From assembly GCA_029532625.1 (NCBI GenBank), contig JARFXM010000004.1:4898001-4962000 (forward strand): 64,000 nt of DNA, read 5' to 3'. Below the pieces are notes generated by a model, which did not search any database, was not told the origin of the DNA, and worked only from the letters and a program-made list of their open reading frames with translations. Below, in pieces: positions 25,370 through 36,801 of this stretch. Made by a program: the position numbers and the translations under genes. Source of the stretch: Lomentospora prolificans. Lineage: Eukaryota > Ascomycota > Sordariomycetes > Microascales > Microascaceae. Each line of letters opens with the position of its first letter. Position 1 is the first letter of the stretch.

Positions 25370-27493
25370 AATCGGCCATCATGGACCACCTTCGATCGTT
25401 CCCAATGGCATCGTCTCATGAAGCATCAAGGTCAATCAAAGCATATTCAGTCTGCTCATTTCAATCATCTCGAACCAAGTTCAGATCAGGCACAAGATAT
25501 AAATCGCCGACCCCGCGCCGGAAACAAGCGTGGCATCATCGCAAAGCTCTTCAACGTTACTCGCATCGATCTTCTAAAAGTTTTAACCACTTGCACCCAT
25601 TGCAGCACTGGAGACACGATCCATCAGAGCCAGAGCCCCAAATGCCTGTCCCATTTAGCCCTCCCACCCCCCCGCCTCGCCCTCGGCCGGGCCCGTTAGG
25701 ACCACGACCGCCGCCGAACACTCCTACCCCGCCGCCGTCCCCTCGTTAGTGTATGTGAACTGAACACTCACTAGCCAGGCGATGTGTCCTAGCAAACAAG
25801 CGAGGGGGGGTGATTTACATCGTTGTTTGGGCAAGATCACCATTCGCTAAGAGGTAATTCTCTCTCGTCTCTTGATCCGATGTGGCGAGTTGGTATGAGT
25901 AAGCTCTGTAAGAGGTAACCTATTCCAATGAAGGCTTCGGTCGGGTTGCAGAGGGTCCCGGGACACATTGGCTAATACCCACAGTACTGTGGCTTAGCCA
26001 CGTTTGACGATGGTGATGTACGAGTACTGCTAAAATGGGGATGGGGATACCACGAATGATTTTGAGAGGCACAGGCGTTTGCCTTGGTGAGGAGGACGGG
26101 GCTTTAAACGTCACACGCGGAGTTCTCTCGAATTCCCCGATCTCAATAGATGGACTCGTGGCTGGGTCTGATAGCGGGCCAAATGTTGCAGGCTTAGCGA
26201 ACGGGTAGTGGCCACGAGGCTAGCTGAGGATATTGGACCCTTGTGTTTTTCCTTTCCCATTCCTGTCTCTATTTTTATTATTTCCTTGCTGTGTTATTCG
26301 TGTTTTTAACAGCCCCTTTCCTCGCATTTAGTGAGTATCTCTCTTTGGCCTCGCCATGATTGTTTTTTTTTTTTTTTCCGCCCTTCACAGGTCATGATCA
26401 TGCTTCATTTCTTGGCCGCAATGTCGTCCTGAGGGCTACCTTGAAGCTCGTCTTCAAACGACCTTTCTTGTTATCTCCTACTTTTTCAATCACGGATAGA
26501 GATGGGTCTGAGAACGATCTGGAGGAACCCTATTCACGAACCCCGTGAACGACGAATCAGCGGACCTCGAGACTGGGGCTAGCCAACCCATGCCAGCGCT
26601 TGGATTGAATATAGATGTTATCTATGCAACCGAATAGAGATTTCCTTTGGCGTTATTCTCTAACTCCTTCTTTTCCTTTCTTCTTCTTTTTCTTTTCTAT
26701 TTTTTTCTTTTTTTGGCATGCACATGCGCGTTCCAGGAGCGCCGGGGATATCTGGAGAAAACTCGGTCACGTCATTCGGGGCGTGTTCGGAGCATTCTTC
26801 GAGAGGCTCCTGAAAGGATGGAGAGGCAAAGTAGGTATGATGGTGACGCCAGGCCTGGAATCACAGGATGGGAGATTTTATGTATCTCTGCGGCACAGGA
26901 CCTTAGTATCCGGGGATGTGTGTGTGTGGGCGTGTATTTCATTACGGCTGAGCGGTGGAGAGCCCTCGTTACACGGCGAGGTGTGACAAGAGAAAGTGAG
27001 GGCGGTTGGCAGGCCTTGAGGTGTAACGTCAGCGCTGGAACGTCAAGGCGGTTGCGATGGGTGTACAAAGTAGGTTGCGGAAAAGGAGAAGCAGGAGCTG
27101 AGGGGTGGTACAGGCAATCGGGGTGTGTAGGTGAGGCGATGGTGGTAGATGGGCCCTACCAGGTTTCTAAGCATCACTTTGACCGGAGACAGGAGGTCGT
27201 GGTGTGTTGAACGCTTAATATGGGTGGACCCTTTCGGCGTTGATGGACGTATCGCGCTGGATGCTATGCTCATGGCTTGGAGGCGAGCAATAGGAGAAGG
27301 AGAGGAATAGGTCTTGTGTCTCCTTCGATTTTCGCTAGAACTAGCGAGTTAAGACGAAGTCGCGGGGGGCAAAGGGGTATTGGCTTATGCATCTGTCAGG
27401 CCAGAGACGAATCTAGATTCGTCTTGGATACTATGCTACTCTGCTCTACGAGATTCGTATTCGAGACGACGAGCGTCCTCGGAGGATTTCTCG

Positions 27494-27541
27494 ATATTGA
27501 GTGGGCGGTGGCAGCTGAGTCACTCCAGCACCACTCAATAT
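27494..27541. repeat. 11-bp inverted repeat (potential hairpin)
   Basis: ATATTGAGTGG (27494-27504) is matched exactly by its reverse complement at 27531-27541 across a 26-base spacer. The spacer contains TGAGTCA (27516-27522). There is no U-run after it that would suggest a terminator. Confidence 0.6.
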
Positions 27542-28686
27542 ACAGTATAGCTAGTTGTTGGTCGATTTGTTTATGGAGAGCGAGAAGTAGGGCAAGGAGA
27601 AGCGGTGAGGGCGGCGACACGGCTGCTTGAGACGTTATGTTGATTTTTACAAGTCATTTCTTCTTCTTTCTCTGTCTCTCAGCTCAGGGTTTTCAGTTAG
27701 TCGACGATTAAGTGGTCCTTGCGGCGCGGACATGCGGTGGTAGGTTGGAGTGAGGAACAGATCGGTAGGGCTCCTAGCCGACACGTAAGTCGGATAGATC
27801 AAGGACATACAAGTCTGACAAAGTCCAAAGAAGGATAGCCAGCCATTCCGACCGGTGGGCTTTTTTTGGTTCCACCGTGTTTCCGAAGAAAACGTGGCCG
27901 ATCCGTCACACAGAACCAAACTTTGGATTGAGATGCTCGTCTCCGGGTTGCGGGAGCGTGGCCCTCTGCCTTTGCCATGGTGATCAAGTGGCGACCTAGT
28001 CTCGTTGGCGAGGTCACCAATACCGTCGCTTCATTGTGAAATGATTCTCCCGGCAGGAACCCCGTATTCGGGTCATGGTTTCACAAGATTCCCTAAGCGA
28101 CATGTGTGGAATGGCCAGTTCGGACGCGGTAGGGAGAACCATAGCTAGCAGCGAGGCGCAGCCAGCGTACTGAGCCAGTTCGATATAATGGAACCGATAG
28201 CCTTTTTGTTTTTTTGGCGATTGAAGCACCAAGCCAGGAAGCTAAGCTTCAAAGCATTTGGGGGCGCAACGTCTTGGCGGTTGGCTTGGCTTTTACTTTT
28301 AGGCAGCAACCAACCCGCCAGCTGGCTTTTGCCTGCCGCGGTGCGCATCACTCACACTACCACGTCGTGCGGCTTACGCTGGCAGATGACTCTTGTCAGC
28401 GGAAGCTCAATATTGCGAGGACGGTGGTGGAGGAGAGAGCTGGTGAGCATCTGTAACATTACATTGGCCTTTGCTAACTTTATTCCTTTAGACCCCTTTT
28501 CCCGTAAACTCTGCATATGCACAGAGGCCAGTTCTGTGGTCTAAGCCATTTCTTGCCCACGCATGACCAGAAACAGGAAGGCCATGTCCATCTCAAGGTC
28601 TAGTACTGGGAGAGTCATGCCTGTTGAGATGTCTAAACTAAGCCAGCTCCCTTTCCACTCACTCAATCATGACCTTGAATCATAAG

Positions 28687-29597
28687 CTAATTCCCTTCTA
28701 GAATGTAAAGAAAGGGTATCCTGAAGAAGCCAATCGTGTTGAAGCCGTCGCTGTAAGTCGTGTGCAAGGCCGCACGCTTATTGTTAGTGCGCCACCAGCC
28801 ATTGTTCTTAGAGTCCGGGCCCCAGTGAAGAGCCGACGACATGACATCGTTGCCTCCTTGAGGATATGTCCAGTTGTTTCCGCGCGCCTCCATGATATCA
28901 ATTTCTCCCGATGCGGGCCATTTGACGGGCATCATCCAGATGGCGGGCCATAGCCAATCGCCACGGGGAAGTTTGGCGGTAACCTCACCTCGACGCGACC
29001 GTATTTAATAGTCGCGCCTTTCTTCGTATTGATGCGGCCTGATTTTGCGGGAGGCAACAATGGTAGAATTGCCGACAGTCGTGCTAGTCGTGGCGATGCA
29101 TCGCAGAGATCATCAGACGTGCAGGTTGCGTCCCTGATGAGGTCGATTGTGCTATCTTTGGCAATGAGTTCCGAGTCTTGGAGCGTCGCACGGATGAGGA
29201 GCCGACCATCTTGCACAAAGACGTTTCTCCTCCAGGTGTTGTCATCGCAAACTCGCCGTTGCTGGGTTTAGCTGGTCTTCCTCCAATTCGCGAATCAACA
29301 AGATCCTAGGACGTACCCGAATCCGCCGAGTTCGACCTCTCTGGTCCAAATGCTCTCCCTTAAGCCCTGAGAAAAGTCCTCAATTAGAACCTCGCAGTAT
29401 TTATGCCGTACAACACTGCGGATTCCGTCCCACACCAAGAACCCTGATACACCCAATCCCACAATGCTACTAAGGATGGGTAATATCGTCACCCACTTCT
29501 CCTTGGGGTCTTTTTGATCCAACCACGGCTTCTCAACATCTCCTTTCCTCACTCTTCGGGAGTGAAAGTATCTTTGTGTTTGAACCTCTGGTCCCAA
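28687..29597 (-). pseudogene. GH16 membrane-anchored glucanase-like pseudogene
   Basis: The conserved parts read on the minus strand as pieces in different frames. They are PWLDQKDPKEKW, a membrane anchor (VTILPILSSIVGLGVSGFLV), WTREVELGGFG, an apparent 55-nt intron (29316-29262), NGEF, VFVQDGRLLIRATLQD, SGRINTKKGATIKYGRVEV, LPRGDWLWPAIWMMPV and WPASGEIDIMEARGNNW with the GH16 catalytic box EIDIME intact. I see four frame breaks: a missing base in an A run near 29224, a missing base near 29102, an extra base near 29055, and a tandem duplication of five bases (ACCTC on the given strand, 28982-28991). After SDGFNTIGF the similarity stops and a stop follows at 28687, so the C-terminal half of the catalytic domain is absent, and nothing further downstream resembles it. 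Together these make a functional product very unlikely. The intact family are type II membrane or secreted beta-glucan-acting proteins of ascomycetes. Confidence 0.85.
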
Positions 29598-31896
29598 ACA
29601 TACCGCTGCGCCCGCGCTGGGGTTGCAGTCGTCGAAGCGAGAGACGGGATGAGAGGGTTCAGGGCTCGCAAAGGGATAGGCAGGATGTGGGTCTCGAAGC
29701 TTCGAAGGGAGGTAAGGCGCAGCGCGCTTTCTCTAGATCTCTTCAACCACAAAGAGCTTCGAGATAAGGCTGATAGGTGGGATCAAGGGAATCGAGGGTG
29801 GTGTCGAGGCAGATACTCAAAGAAGGGCGTGCCACTTATAGTTGACACGGGGAAGTGAAGAAGGGAAGGAAGAAAGGGCCGGGGACAAGCTACCAAACTA
29901 ATTCAAGCGAAGGTATAAAGCACAAGGCGCGCTATGCAGAACGCACTCCAACACCTGCGGAGCGGAAGCAGGAGGCAGGAGCCGTGGAGAAAGAATGAGT
30001 GAGAGGAAGACGGCATGGCGGGACGGATGTTTCTTGCACGGTGGTGAACGAGTCGCTGCGAGGCCATCGTAGGCGCACCTTCCCAAGCTAGAGAAGCCAA
30101 TCATGAGTTGTTTCTGAAGGGACCGAGGCGGAAGCGACGTTCTAGATTTCCGTGCAATGCTAATCGGAAGGTGGAAATAGGGTGGCGCGCCCACACCTGA
30201 TCTCTGATACATGTGGGATGCTGATGAGTTAACGTTCACACCCTTGTCCTTGCTCCTGAATCCGCGCTAGGCTCGTCCCTCCCTTGCTATTGCGGGTGCA
30301 TTGGGATGCTAGAGTTAGGAAACGGAGGACCTTGAATGGGAACGGCGAAGGGATCGAGGTCTTGAAAACGGAGCAACCGACCACTAGCTTAGCTTGAGTA
30401 ACTGGTATCCATCGCTCGGCAATGTCTTGCGGGGCTGACATACAGAGTTAGGTTGTTAAAAGTGATAAGTCCCTGGGGATGAAAACGCTCCAGTTCTTTT
30501 TGATCAACCGTTGCCTAACTTGGCCATCTAATCCATTGCATTCATTGGTAATACATACGGTTAATGGATCCTTATCTTCTGAGCAGGCGTAATCGACGAT
30601 ACACTGCGGTAAACAAAGATAGGATACCGGCAACTTGCAGGGTGAAGAGTGTAGTCCCGTCCTCCTAGTGTGAGGTCACTATCACGAAGTGGAACATAAG
30701 CTCTTCTTGAATAACCGATATTTCTACAGACAGAGCAGAATTTAACATGCTCTAGCAGAATATTCCGCCACCCTTAAGCGGAAGCCGAATCTCGGCGACA
30801 GCTGGAGACCGATTGGTGGATGAGCAGCCATAAGTAGGTGGCTTGGGACCTGAAGGTTCAGAAGCCAATTTCCTCGTAGTTTCTGCTCGCCTAGCCATCT
30901 CATAAGATGAAAGGCTCACCTCGCCCTTCTTGCCTGAGCTTAAGCCCCATGTCCATTGACCGTGTTTCTAATGGTAGATTCTCGAGTTCCCCTGATTTAA
31001 AAAAGAGTAGAAAATGACAATGGAGTAGAAATCCAACAAATATCATGGGCATGCCTCGCAACCTTGTAATCAAAGTTTGTTGTTTTCACCAGAGGCCACC
31101 ATAACTCAGTCATTTAAGCCCATGTACGCTTTCTGGAAGGTTGCGAAGACCTCGTGGAACCATGACCAGGTCATGGGTAGGCATTTGCACCAGAAACGAA
31201 ATGAATGGTGGCCATCAGTATGTAGAAATCTGAGAAGTGAGCTTGGAAACACCAGATATTAAGGCAAAAACTCGCTAGGGCGCAACTCCTCAACTACACT
31301 CTAGCTCTCGACTCTCTATGGCATGTCGTGATAGCCCTCCTCGCCCAGACAAGATTGACTATCGATGGCCAAATATTTTGTCACCCGAGCTGCGCCCATG
31401 CCGTTATATTTGAACAGTAATTTCTACTGCGCGCGGGGTTCCTTTACGTAGTTTCGGTAGAGGTTCATAGGAAATACATGTACGTGCGTCGGTAAGCTTC
31501 AATAGACTCGAGCTTCGCCCGGATCTTGGGCCGAGTTGCTTCATTCTGGAGAGGATTTATGTATTGATGATATGAACATAGATCACTGGCAGAATCCCAA
31601 TCTGCGAAAAGTAGTGTCGAGAAGCACTCTGGGAATGGATGTAATCCTTCTTGGTGTGTGGAGGAAAGGTAATTCTTGATTTTACGGGCTCGTCTTCCTC
31701 TCCTACCTGCTGCTTCTCTGTAGCGTGGCCTCATAAACGCGGCTCAGGACGGGGTGCTTTCACCATGAGTTTAGTTGGAAGACAAACTGAACTCTGCACA
31801 GCAGGTTAGTATCAGCATTTTAGCATCACCCGGTGCTTATTGAATACCAAAATTAGTCTCGTAAGGAGTGTATACTATATTAATCTCTCTCGCTGA
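29598..31896. other. 2.3 kb intergenic region
   Basis: The proximal 150 bases may hold a decayed N-terminus of the GH16 pseudogene. The rest has only short frames. An 89-codon minus-strand frame (31734-31465) ends in a plausible-looking soluble peptide but matches nothing I recognise and is not called. Confidence 0.5.
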
Positions 31897-33138
31897 CTAG
31901 AACTTTCGCCTTTTCCTAGCACATTCTCTGAGATGAGATGAATTGATGTTGCTAGTTTTTTGAGGGGGGTTATGGCCAGGGCTAAGAATCGTATCTGCAT
32001 AGCTGTCCCCGGCACGCTCTCTGAGGGCTCTCTTCCCGGACTTCTTTAGCTTCTCCTCCAACTTCACAACACCGGCCATCTGTGTCTCTATCTTGGAACG
32101 TCTTTGAGTCATGTCATCGAGAGCTTGTCGCGCCTTTCTCTTAGAGTCGAGAAGTCTCATGGCAACCTCTTGAGTGGCGGTGCGCTCGACGTCATCCTCG
32201 TTTCCGTTTGTGAGTAGAAGACGACCCTTGGCGGCTTCGCTTTGAACTTGCTGGACCTGAGACTCGAATTCTGGAGACTGTTCTTTCTTAAATGGTTGGG
32301 CTGTATTGCGGCCATGCGCGGGTGCGAGGACGTCAGAAATCATAGACGAGGGTCGCTCGGTCTGAAAAGGGGCATTCTCCTGGGAGCATAATCGTTCGAA
32401 TGCCTTCTTGAGAGCTTTGGAATCCCGGTTGATACCCGTCTCTGTCTCCCAGTGTATTTTGTGGCCCGTTACTTTCGTAACCCTCAATTCGACGACCACT
32501 CGGCGGAATTCCCGTTCGGACGGAGAAAGCCCAGCGACGTCGGCAGTGCTAGGCCACAGAATAGGCTGGAGCCTGCTTCTTTCCCACCTCTTCCACGCTT
32601 CAGCGCTCTTCCCGGTAGGGGGCTGGTCCTGGCCGCTTGCCGAAAACAACAACTGGCCGCACCCGAACGTTCGGACCTTGTGGAGGAACCAACCGGTCAA
32701 ATCTCGAGGACCGCAGTGGAGACAATACGCTCGAATGTCCGCTCGGCCACGAGCATTCCATGGAAAGGCCTTGGACTTGAGGCGGAGGACGAGTGGCTCT
32801 TTGTTTAGTGGGCCGACGCGGTTATTCGTTTCTACGGCCTTCAGAATGGCATGAATGGCCTGTCCTCTGAATTGTTGGAAGTAGTATAGAGGAATACCTC
32901 TCGCTATACTTCTCATATACTCTTCAGCTTGGCTCACGGTCTTGCGGGGCTTCAACATTATTGAGCTGGTGCCGTGGTGGCGTGGATCAACTGTGGCGGA
33001 TGATGGAGAGGAAGAAGAAGAATCGACATGGAGGATCTCCTCTATTGTAATTTGAAATGGAGTAAAGAATGCACGAACACGCTCCTTCCCGATCGTCATG
33101 ATCAGAACTCGAGGGCGGGAGGGATCGCTGAGTCGCAT
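31897..33138 (-). CDS. Unrecognised protein, 413 aa
   Basis: A single uninterrupted frame from ATG at 33138 to a stop at 31897. I do not recognise a family. The N-terminal half (about 1-250) looks like a folded domain with mixed hydrophobic and charged residues, including YYFQQFRGQAIHAILKAVE, a CLHCGPRDLTGWFLHK stretch with two close cysteines, and RRVVVELRVTKVTGHKIHWE. Residues 255-310 are Gln/Ser/Glu-rich. Residues 320-375 are charged and probably helical or coiled (RLLDSKRKARQALDDMTQRR, VVKLEEKLKKSGKRAL). The C-terminus ends in RECARKRRKF, a possible nuclear-localisation signal. It lies 255 bases downstream of the New1 gene in the same orientation and next to a pseudogene. Length and composition favour a real gene. 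A lineage-specific nuclear protein is a reasonable guess, no more. Confidence 0.6.
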   Translation of the reverse strand: MRLSDPSRPRVLIMTIGKERVRAFFTPFQITIEEILHVDSSSSSPSSATVDPRHHGTSSIMLKPRKTVSQAEEYMRSIARGIPLYYFQQFRGQAIHAILKAVETNNRVGPLNKEPLVLRLKSKAFPWNARGRADIRAYCLHCGPRDLTGWFLHKVRTFGCGQLLFSASGQDQPPTGKSAEAWKRWERSRLQPILWPSTADVAGLSPSEREFRRVVVELRVTKVTGHKIHWETETGINRDSKALKKAFERLCSQENAPFQTERPSSMISDVLAPAHGRNTAQPFKKEQSPEFESQVQQVQSEAAKGRLLLTNGNEDDVERTATQEVAMRLLDSKRKARQALDDMTQRRSKIETQMAGVVKLEEKLKKSGKRALRERAGDSYADTILSPGHNPPQKTSNINSSHLRECARKRRKF

Positions 33139-33392
33139 CGTACCTTCCAGATAAACATAATGAGACTTCTATTCTTCTATAGACTTCCAGTGCCAGCAGA
33201 TGAATAAAGAATTCCTTTCATCCAAATCGACTATTCATCCCTCTAGAACCCAGTAAATAATGAAATGCCGTTACGAAACCCAAGTTTCCTCCGTCTATTT
33301 TGATTCACTTCCATACTTTTCATGCAAAAGACGTCTATGCATAACGCAAAAAACCAGAAACAAATGCGCGGCTCTTCTCGGCTGCCCTTCGT

Positions 33393-36300
33393 TTACTCTT
33401 CGTCATCAGTATCAACAGGCTTGGGGGTGCCAGGCGCGCTGGACAACCAGGCAATCTCCCTCAATCTCCTCCTGACAGCCCTCTCCTTGAGCTCCTTCTT
33501 GGTAAGACCCTTCTTCTTCTTGCGGGCCTTGAAGTTCATGGGTGACGAGTTGTCCTCGGCACCGCTGTTGACCGCACTGGGGACAGCGCTAGGAACGGCA
33601 CTGGGCGCGGCCGATGGAGCCGCGCTGCTGACCGCCGTGCTGGGGACGCCACTGTCAGGGCGGCTGCTATCCTCGAAGCGATCCGAGTGTACGGCCGACT
33701 GGCCCTTGTAGGTGACCTTTCCGTCGTTGACGTGGAATTGCTCCGAGCAAAGTGCGCCAACGAACTCTTCGTTATGGGAAATCAGAATAACACCTCCCTT
33801 AAAGTCGCGAATGGCCACCGCCAAACCGCCGAGAGAGTCTCTGTCCAAGAAGTTGGTAGGCTCGTCGAGCACAAGCACGTGGGGCTTGGACCAGAGCGCG
33901 GCCGCGAGGACGACCTTGATCTTTTGGCCACCGCTGAGGGAGCCGATCTCGTTATGGTTAGCGATATCGGGATCCATGCCAACGTCCTCGAAGTGCTTGG
34001 AGATGACGGAGGGCTGAAGATCACGGTAACCGAGACCCTCGCGGGCGGCTTCGTAATCGTCGAATTCTTGGACGAGCTTGGCAAAGCCGAGCTCGACAAG
34101 GGTCTCGCGGGAGACTTGGCTGTTGTGCCTGGGAAGCATGTTGCGCCATTTGCTAGAGGAAGAGTTAGCACTACGTTACGGACAAGGAGTGAGGGTTTTA
34201 AGCACTTACACTTCGTATTGGAAGGTCTTCTTGTACTTCTGACGACCAATCAAAGCCTCGATCTGCTTTGCCGGCTTGCCATCACCAAGATCTATAAACT
34301 TGTTCATTTGCTCACGATCCTTGTCGGAAAGGATACGAGTCTGCTTAAGGTGGACTTCACGGTCGTCGCCGTGGGCATATCGCCACTGAAGATACTGGTT
34401 GGGGGTCTTCTCAAGATGCATCTCAACGTGCTCGAGAGCGTGCTGCTTGATGTAACCGATACGGAGGTTGGGGTGCTTCTCGACCTTGCCGACAGTGGGG
34501 ATAAGTTCACCAGTCAGGAGCTTGATCATGGTGGACTTGCCCGCACCGTTGGGTCCGATGATAGCAACACGCGAGGATAGCGAAAGTTGGCAGGACGCGT
34601 CCATGAGGGAGGGCTTGGGGGCACCGGGATAGGTGTATGAGACGTTGCTCATCTTGAGAATGGCACGAGTCATAGACTTGACACCGGTTAGGAGACCAGG
34701 AGCGGGGAACTTGAACTGAACGTTGGAGGCCGAGAGAGTATAGTAGCTCTTGGCCTCGGGTCGGACCTTGACGAAGGCGGCGAGGTTGCCGCGGTAGTGG
34801 GCAAGCTTCTTGTTCGGCTCGTAGTGGTAGATATCGGTGGTGACTTCATCGAGGAAACCAGAGTCGTGGGACACGATCAAGCTGGTGATCTCGGTGTTCG
34901 CCTTGAGGTAGTTCTCAAGCCACTTGACGTTGGCGACATCAAGATGGTTAGTAGGTTCGTCCAGCAGTAGAACATCAGCCTTCTGAAGCATGGCACGGGC
35001 CAACGCGAGCTTCATCTTCCAACCACCACTGAGAGAGCCGACCTTCTGAGCCTGGCGACCCTCAGGGCCGGGGGTGAAGCCGAACTCGGCAAGAACCTCG
35101 GAGATACGCTCCTGACCCTCCTTGGCAATCTCAGGGTCCTTGGAGACGAACTCCAGGATGCTGATATCGGCATCCTCACCCTGGTTATGCTCGACGTAGC
35201 ACGTCCTGAGAACATCCTGGGGAGGGAAGCCCTCGAGCTTTCCTCCAGCGATACTCCTCATCAGGGTGGACTTTCCGGCACCGTTGCGGCCGCACAGACC
35301 GTATCGGTGTCCCTTGAGGAGCCTAAGATTAGTGTGCGAAAGCAGAAGCATACCACCGTAGGCCAAGGAGAAATCGGCATTGACAATCTCGACCTCGCCA
35401 TCGTCCTCTTTCTCGGGCTCACCATACTTGCGCCTATCCTCAGCAACGTAGTGCTCCTGGACAGCGTTTGCGACAGCATTGTGGGCGGTCGGGTCGCGCA
35501 TCAAACCCTTGAGATATGGGCCAATCCTGCCAGCAATACGTTGGACCTGGCGGTGGTTGACGTCCTCAGCAACCATCTCGCAGATGTAGGGACGCGCCAA
35601 CTTGTAGATGTCAAGGTGGCCCGCAAGCCCGTTGTTCTTGCGGATGTGCTCGTCGAGAAGAACACCGACATCGTCAGCGCTCGTCCTCTCCTCGACGTTC
35701 TGACCCTCACCCATGGCCTTGTCGATGACGGCAAGCGCACGATCAGCCAACTCGCGGACCTCGGGTTGCGAGGCGCGGTCGGAGACGCTCTTGACACCGG
35801 GCTTAAGCTTGGGGAGGAAAGTACGGGCCTCAATGGGGTCGTGGACGAGCTTGGTGAGGTTCTCGACGACGACGACGGTCTGGCGGAGGACTTCTTGGGA
35901 GGTGGTGGGGGTGTTGAGAGATCGCTCGAGCAGAGGCGTCAAGAGTGCCAAGACGGGCGAGGTGACGACGGCGACAAAGGTGGTTTGGGAGAGACCGTGA
36001 ATGGCCTTTTGGAGACTGGCAGCGGAGGGATGCTGCATGGTTTCGATAAGAAGGGGGATGCGAGGAGCGACATCGTCGTTGGAGAGAAGAGTGGTGAGCG
36101 AAGTCATGGTAGTTCCGGCCTGCTTCTCGACCTCGGTCTTCATGTCATGCATGCCCTCCTCGACCACGGGAATAAGAGCAGCGAGCTTCGTTCCCATGGA
36201 GTCGCGGAGGATATCCTTCTCGATAGACTCTTCCTTGGTGGCACCAAGGGTTATTTGAGCTTTATCAGCCATGCGCTGGAGGAGCTTGTAAGCAGCCACG

Positions 36301-36801
36301 GTACCTTGCCACTTCCCGGTCCTCTTGGAGAGATATCGAAGAAGGGCGGGGAGCATGCCGACGACGAGAGCCTCGGGGCTCAAGTTGGCGAACAGGGCAT
36401 TGATGCCATACTGAGCAGCCTCACGAACGACGGCGCCCTTATCAGATAGCGCATCGAGCGCGACGGACAAAAGACCACCGTCCTGGACGAGGAGGACGGT
36501 CTCGCTAAGGGGCTGTCGGGGAGGGAAGCGTTCGAAGATGGCGCCGAGGAGGTTCTGGGCGCTCTCGCGCTTGAGCCCGCTCTTCTTGTCTGCGGCGGCC
36601 TTTTTGATCTCGGCGACGACGCCGTACTGCGTCAGGCCGACGGCGCCGACGGAGTTGAGGAGGAGCTCGCAGAGGCCGTAGGCGGCGTCGATGGAGGCGG
36701 CGGAGGTCTTGGCGTTGAAGATGGTGCTGAGGAAGGCGGTCACGTCCTCTTGCGAGGGGGGGAGGGGCGGCGCCCTCGGCCACGGCCATGGGAGGGGACA
36801 T
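33393..36801 (-). CDS. new1: New1-type ABC-F/eEF3-like translation factor (frame broken at a C7 run)
   Basis: Two exons (36801-34210 and 34152-33393), 1116 aa once one base is discounted. Order: HEAT-repeat region, first ABC domain (GRNGAGKST, LSGGWKMK, LLLDEPTNHLD), second ABC domain (GPNGAGKST, LSGGQKIK, LVLDEPTNFLD) with the eEF3-type insert containing FQYEVKW, and a basic tail ending in TPKPVDTDDEE. The insert, the LRQTVVVVENLTKLV segment and the tail match my knowledge of yeast New1 rather than eEF3. New1 is a ribosome-bound factor acting in termination and recycling. The Q/N-rich prion-like N-terminus of the yeast protein is absent. The start in good context (GCCGCCATGTCC) gives MSPPMAVAEGAAPPP, but the rest of the gene (PPSQEDVTAFLSTIFNAKTS) is one frame away. 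The break is at 36756-36762 (seven G on the given strand), where six would restore a single frame. Intron 34209-34153 has a GTAAGTGC donor and CTAAC branch. Confidence 0.9.

Larger units (their letters stand above)
21644..28686. other. 7 kb gene desert
   Basis: No gene can be supported. The region holds homopolymers, an AT microsatellite (25349-25369), a proline-rich open frame (25381-25749) and a T-rich-leader open frame (26647-27210), neither with domain features. A perfect 11-bp inverted repeat sits at 27494-27541. Base composition varies from GC-rich to AT-rich blocks, but no terminal repeats, transposase-like or reverse-transcriptase-like peptides were seen. Regulatory RNA or fast-evolving small genes cannot be excluded. 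Confidence 0.55.

Noticed and set aside
25381..25749. Frame with a proline-rich end (PPPRPRPGPLGPRPPP type)
   Set aside because: Low complexity next to an AT microsatellite; no folded region to support a gene.
26647..27210. 187-codon frame beginning with a Phe/Leu-rich stretch that mimics a signal peptide
   Set aside because: The hydrophobic start is produced by a T-rich tract; the rest has no family features and overlaps alternative frames of similar length.
31465..31734. 89-codon minus-strand frame
   Set aside because: Soluble-looking peptide, but unrecognised, short and without supporting introns or neighbours; kept as a possibility only.
35187..36449. 420-codon open frame antisense to the New1 gene
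   Set aside because: It lies wholly opposite a strongly conserved coding exon and has the repetitive Leu/Val/Asp-rich composition typical of the reverse complement of GC-biased coding DNA.
33393..36801. Annotation as elongation factor eEF3 itself
   Set aside because: The FQYEVKW insert, the vENLTKLV-type HEAT segment and the TPKPVDTDDEE end fit New1; eEF3 has a different insert and a Lys-rich end.
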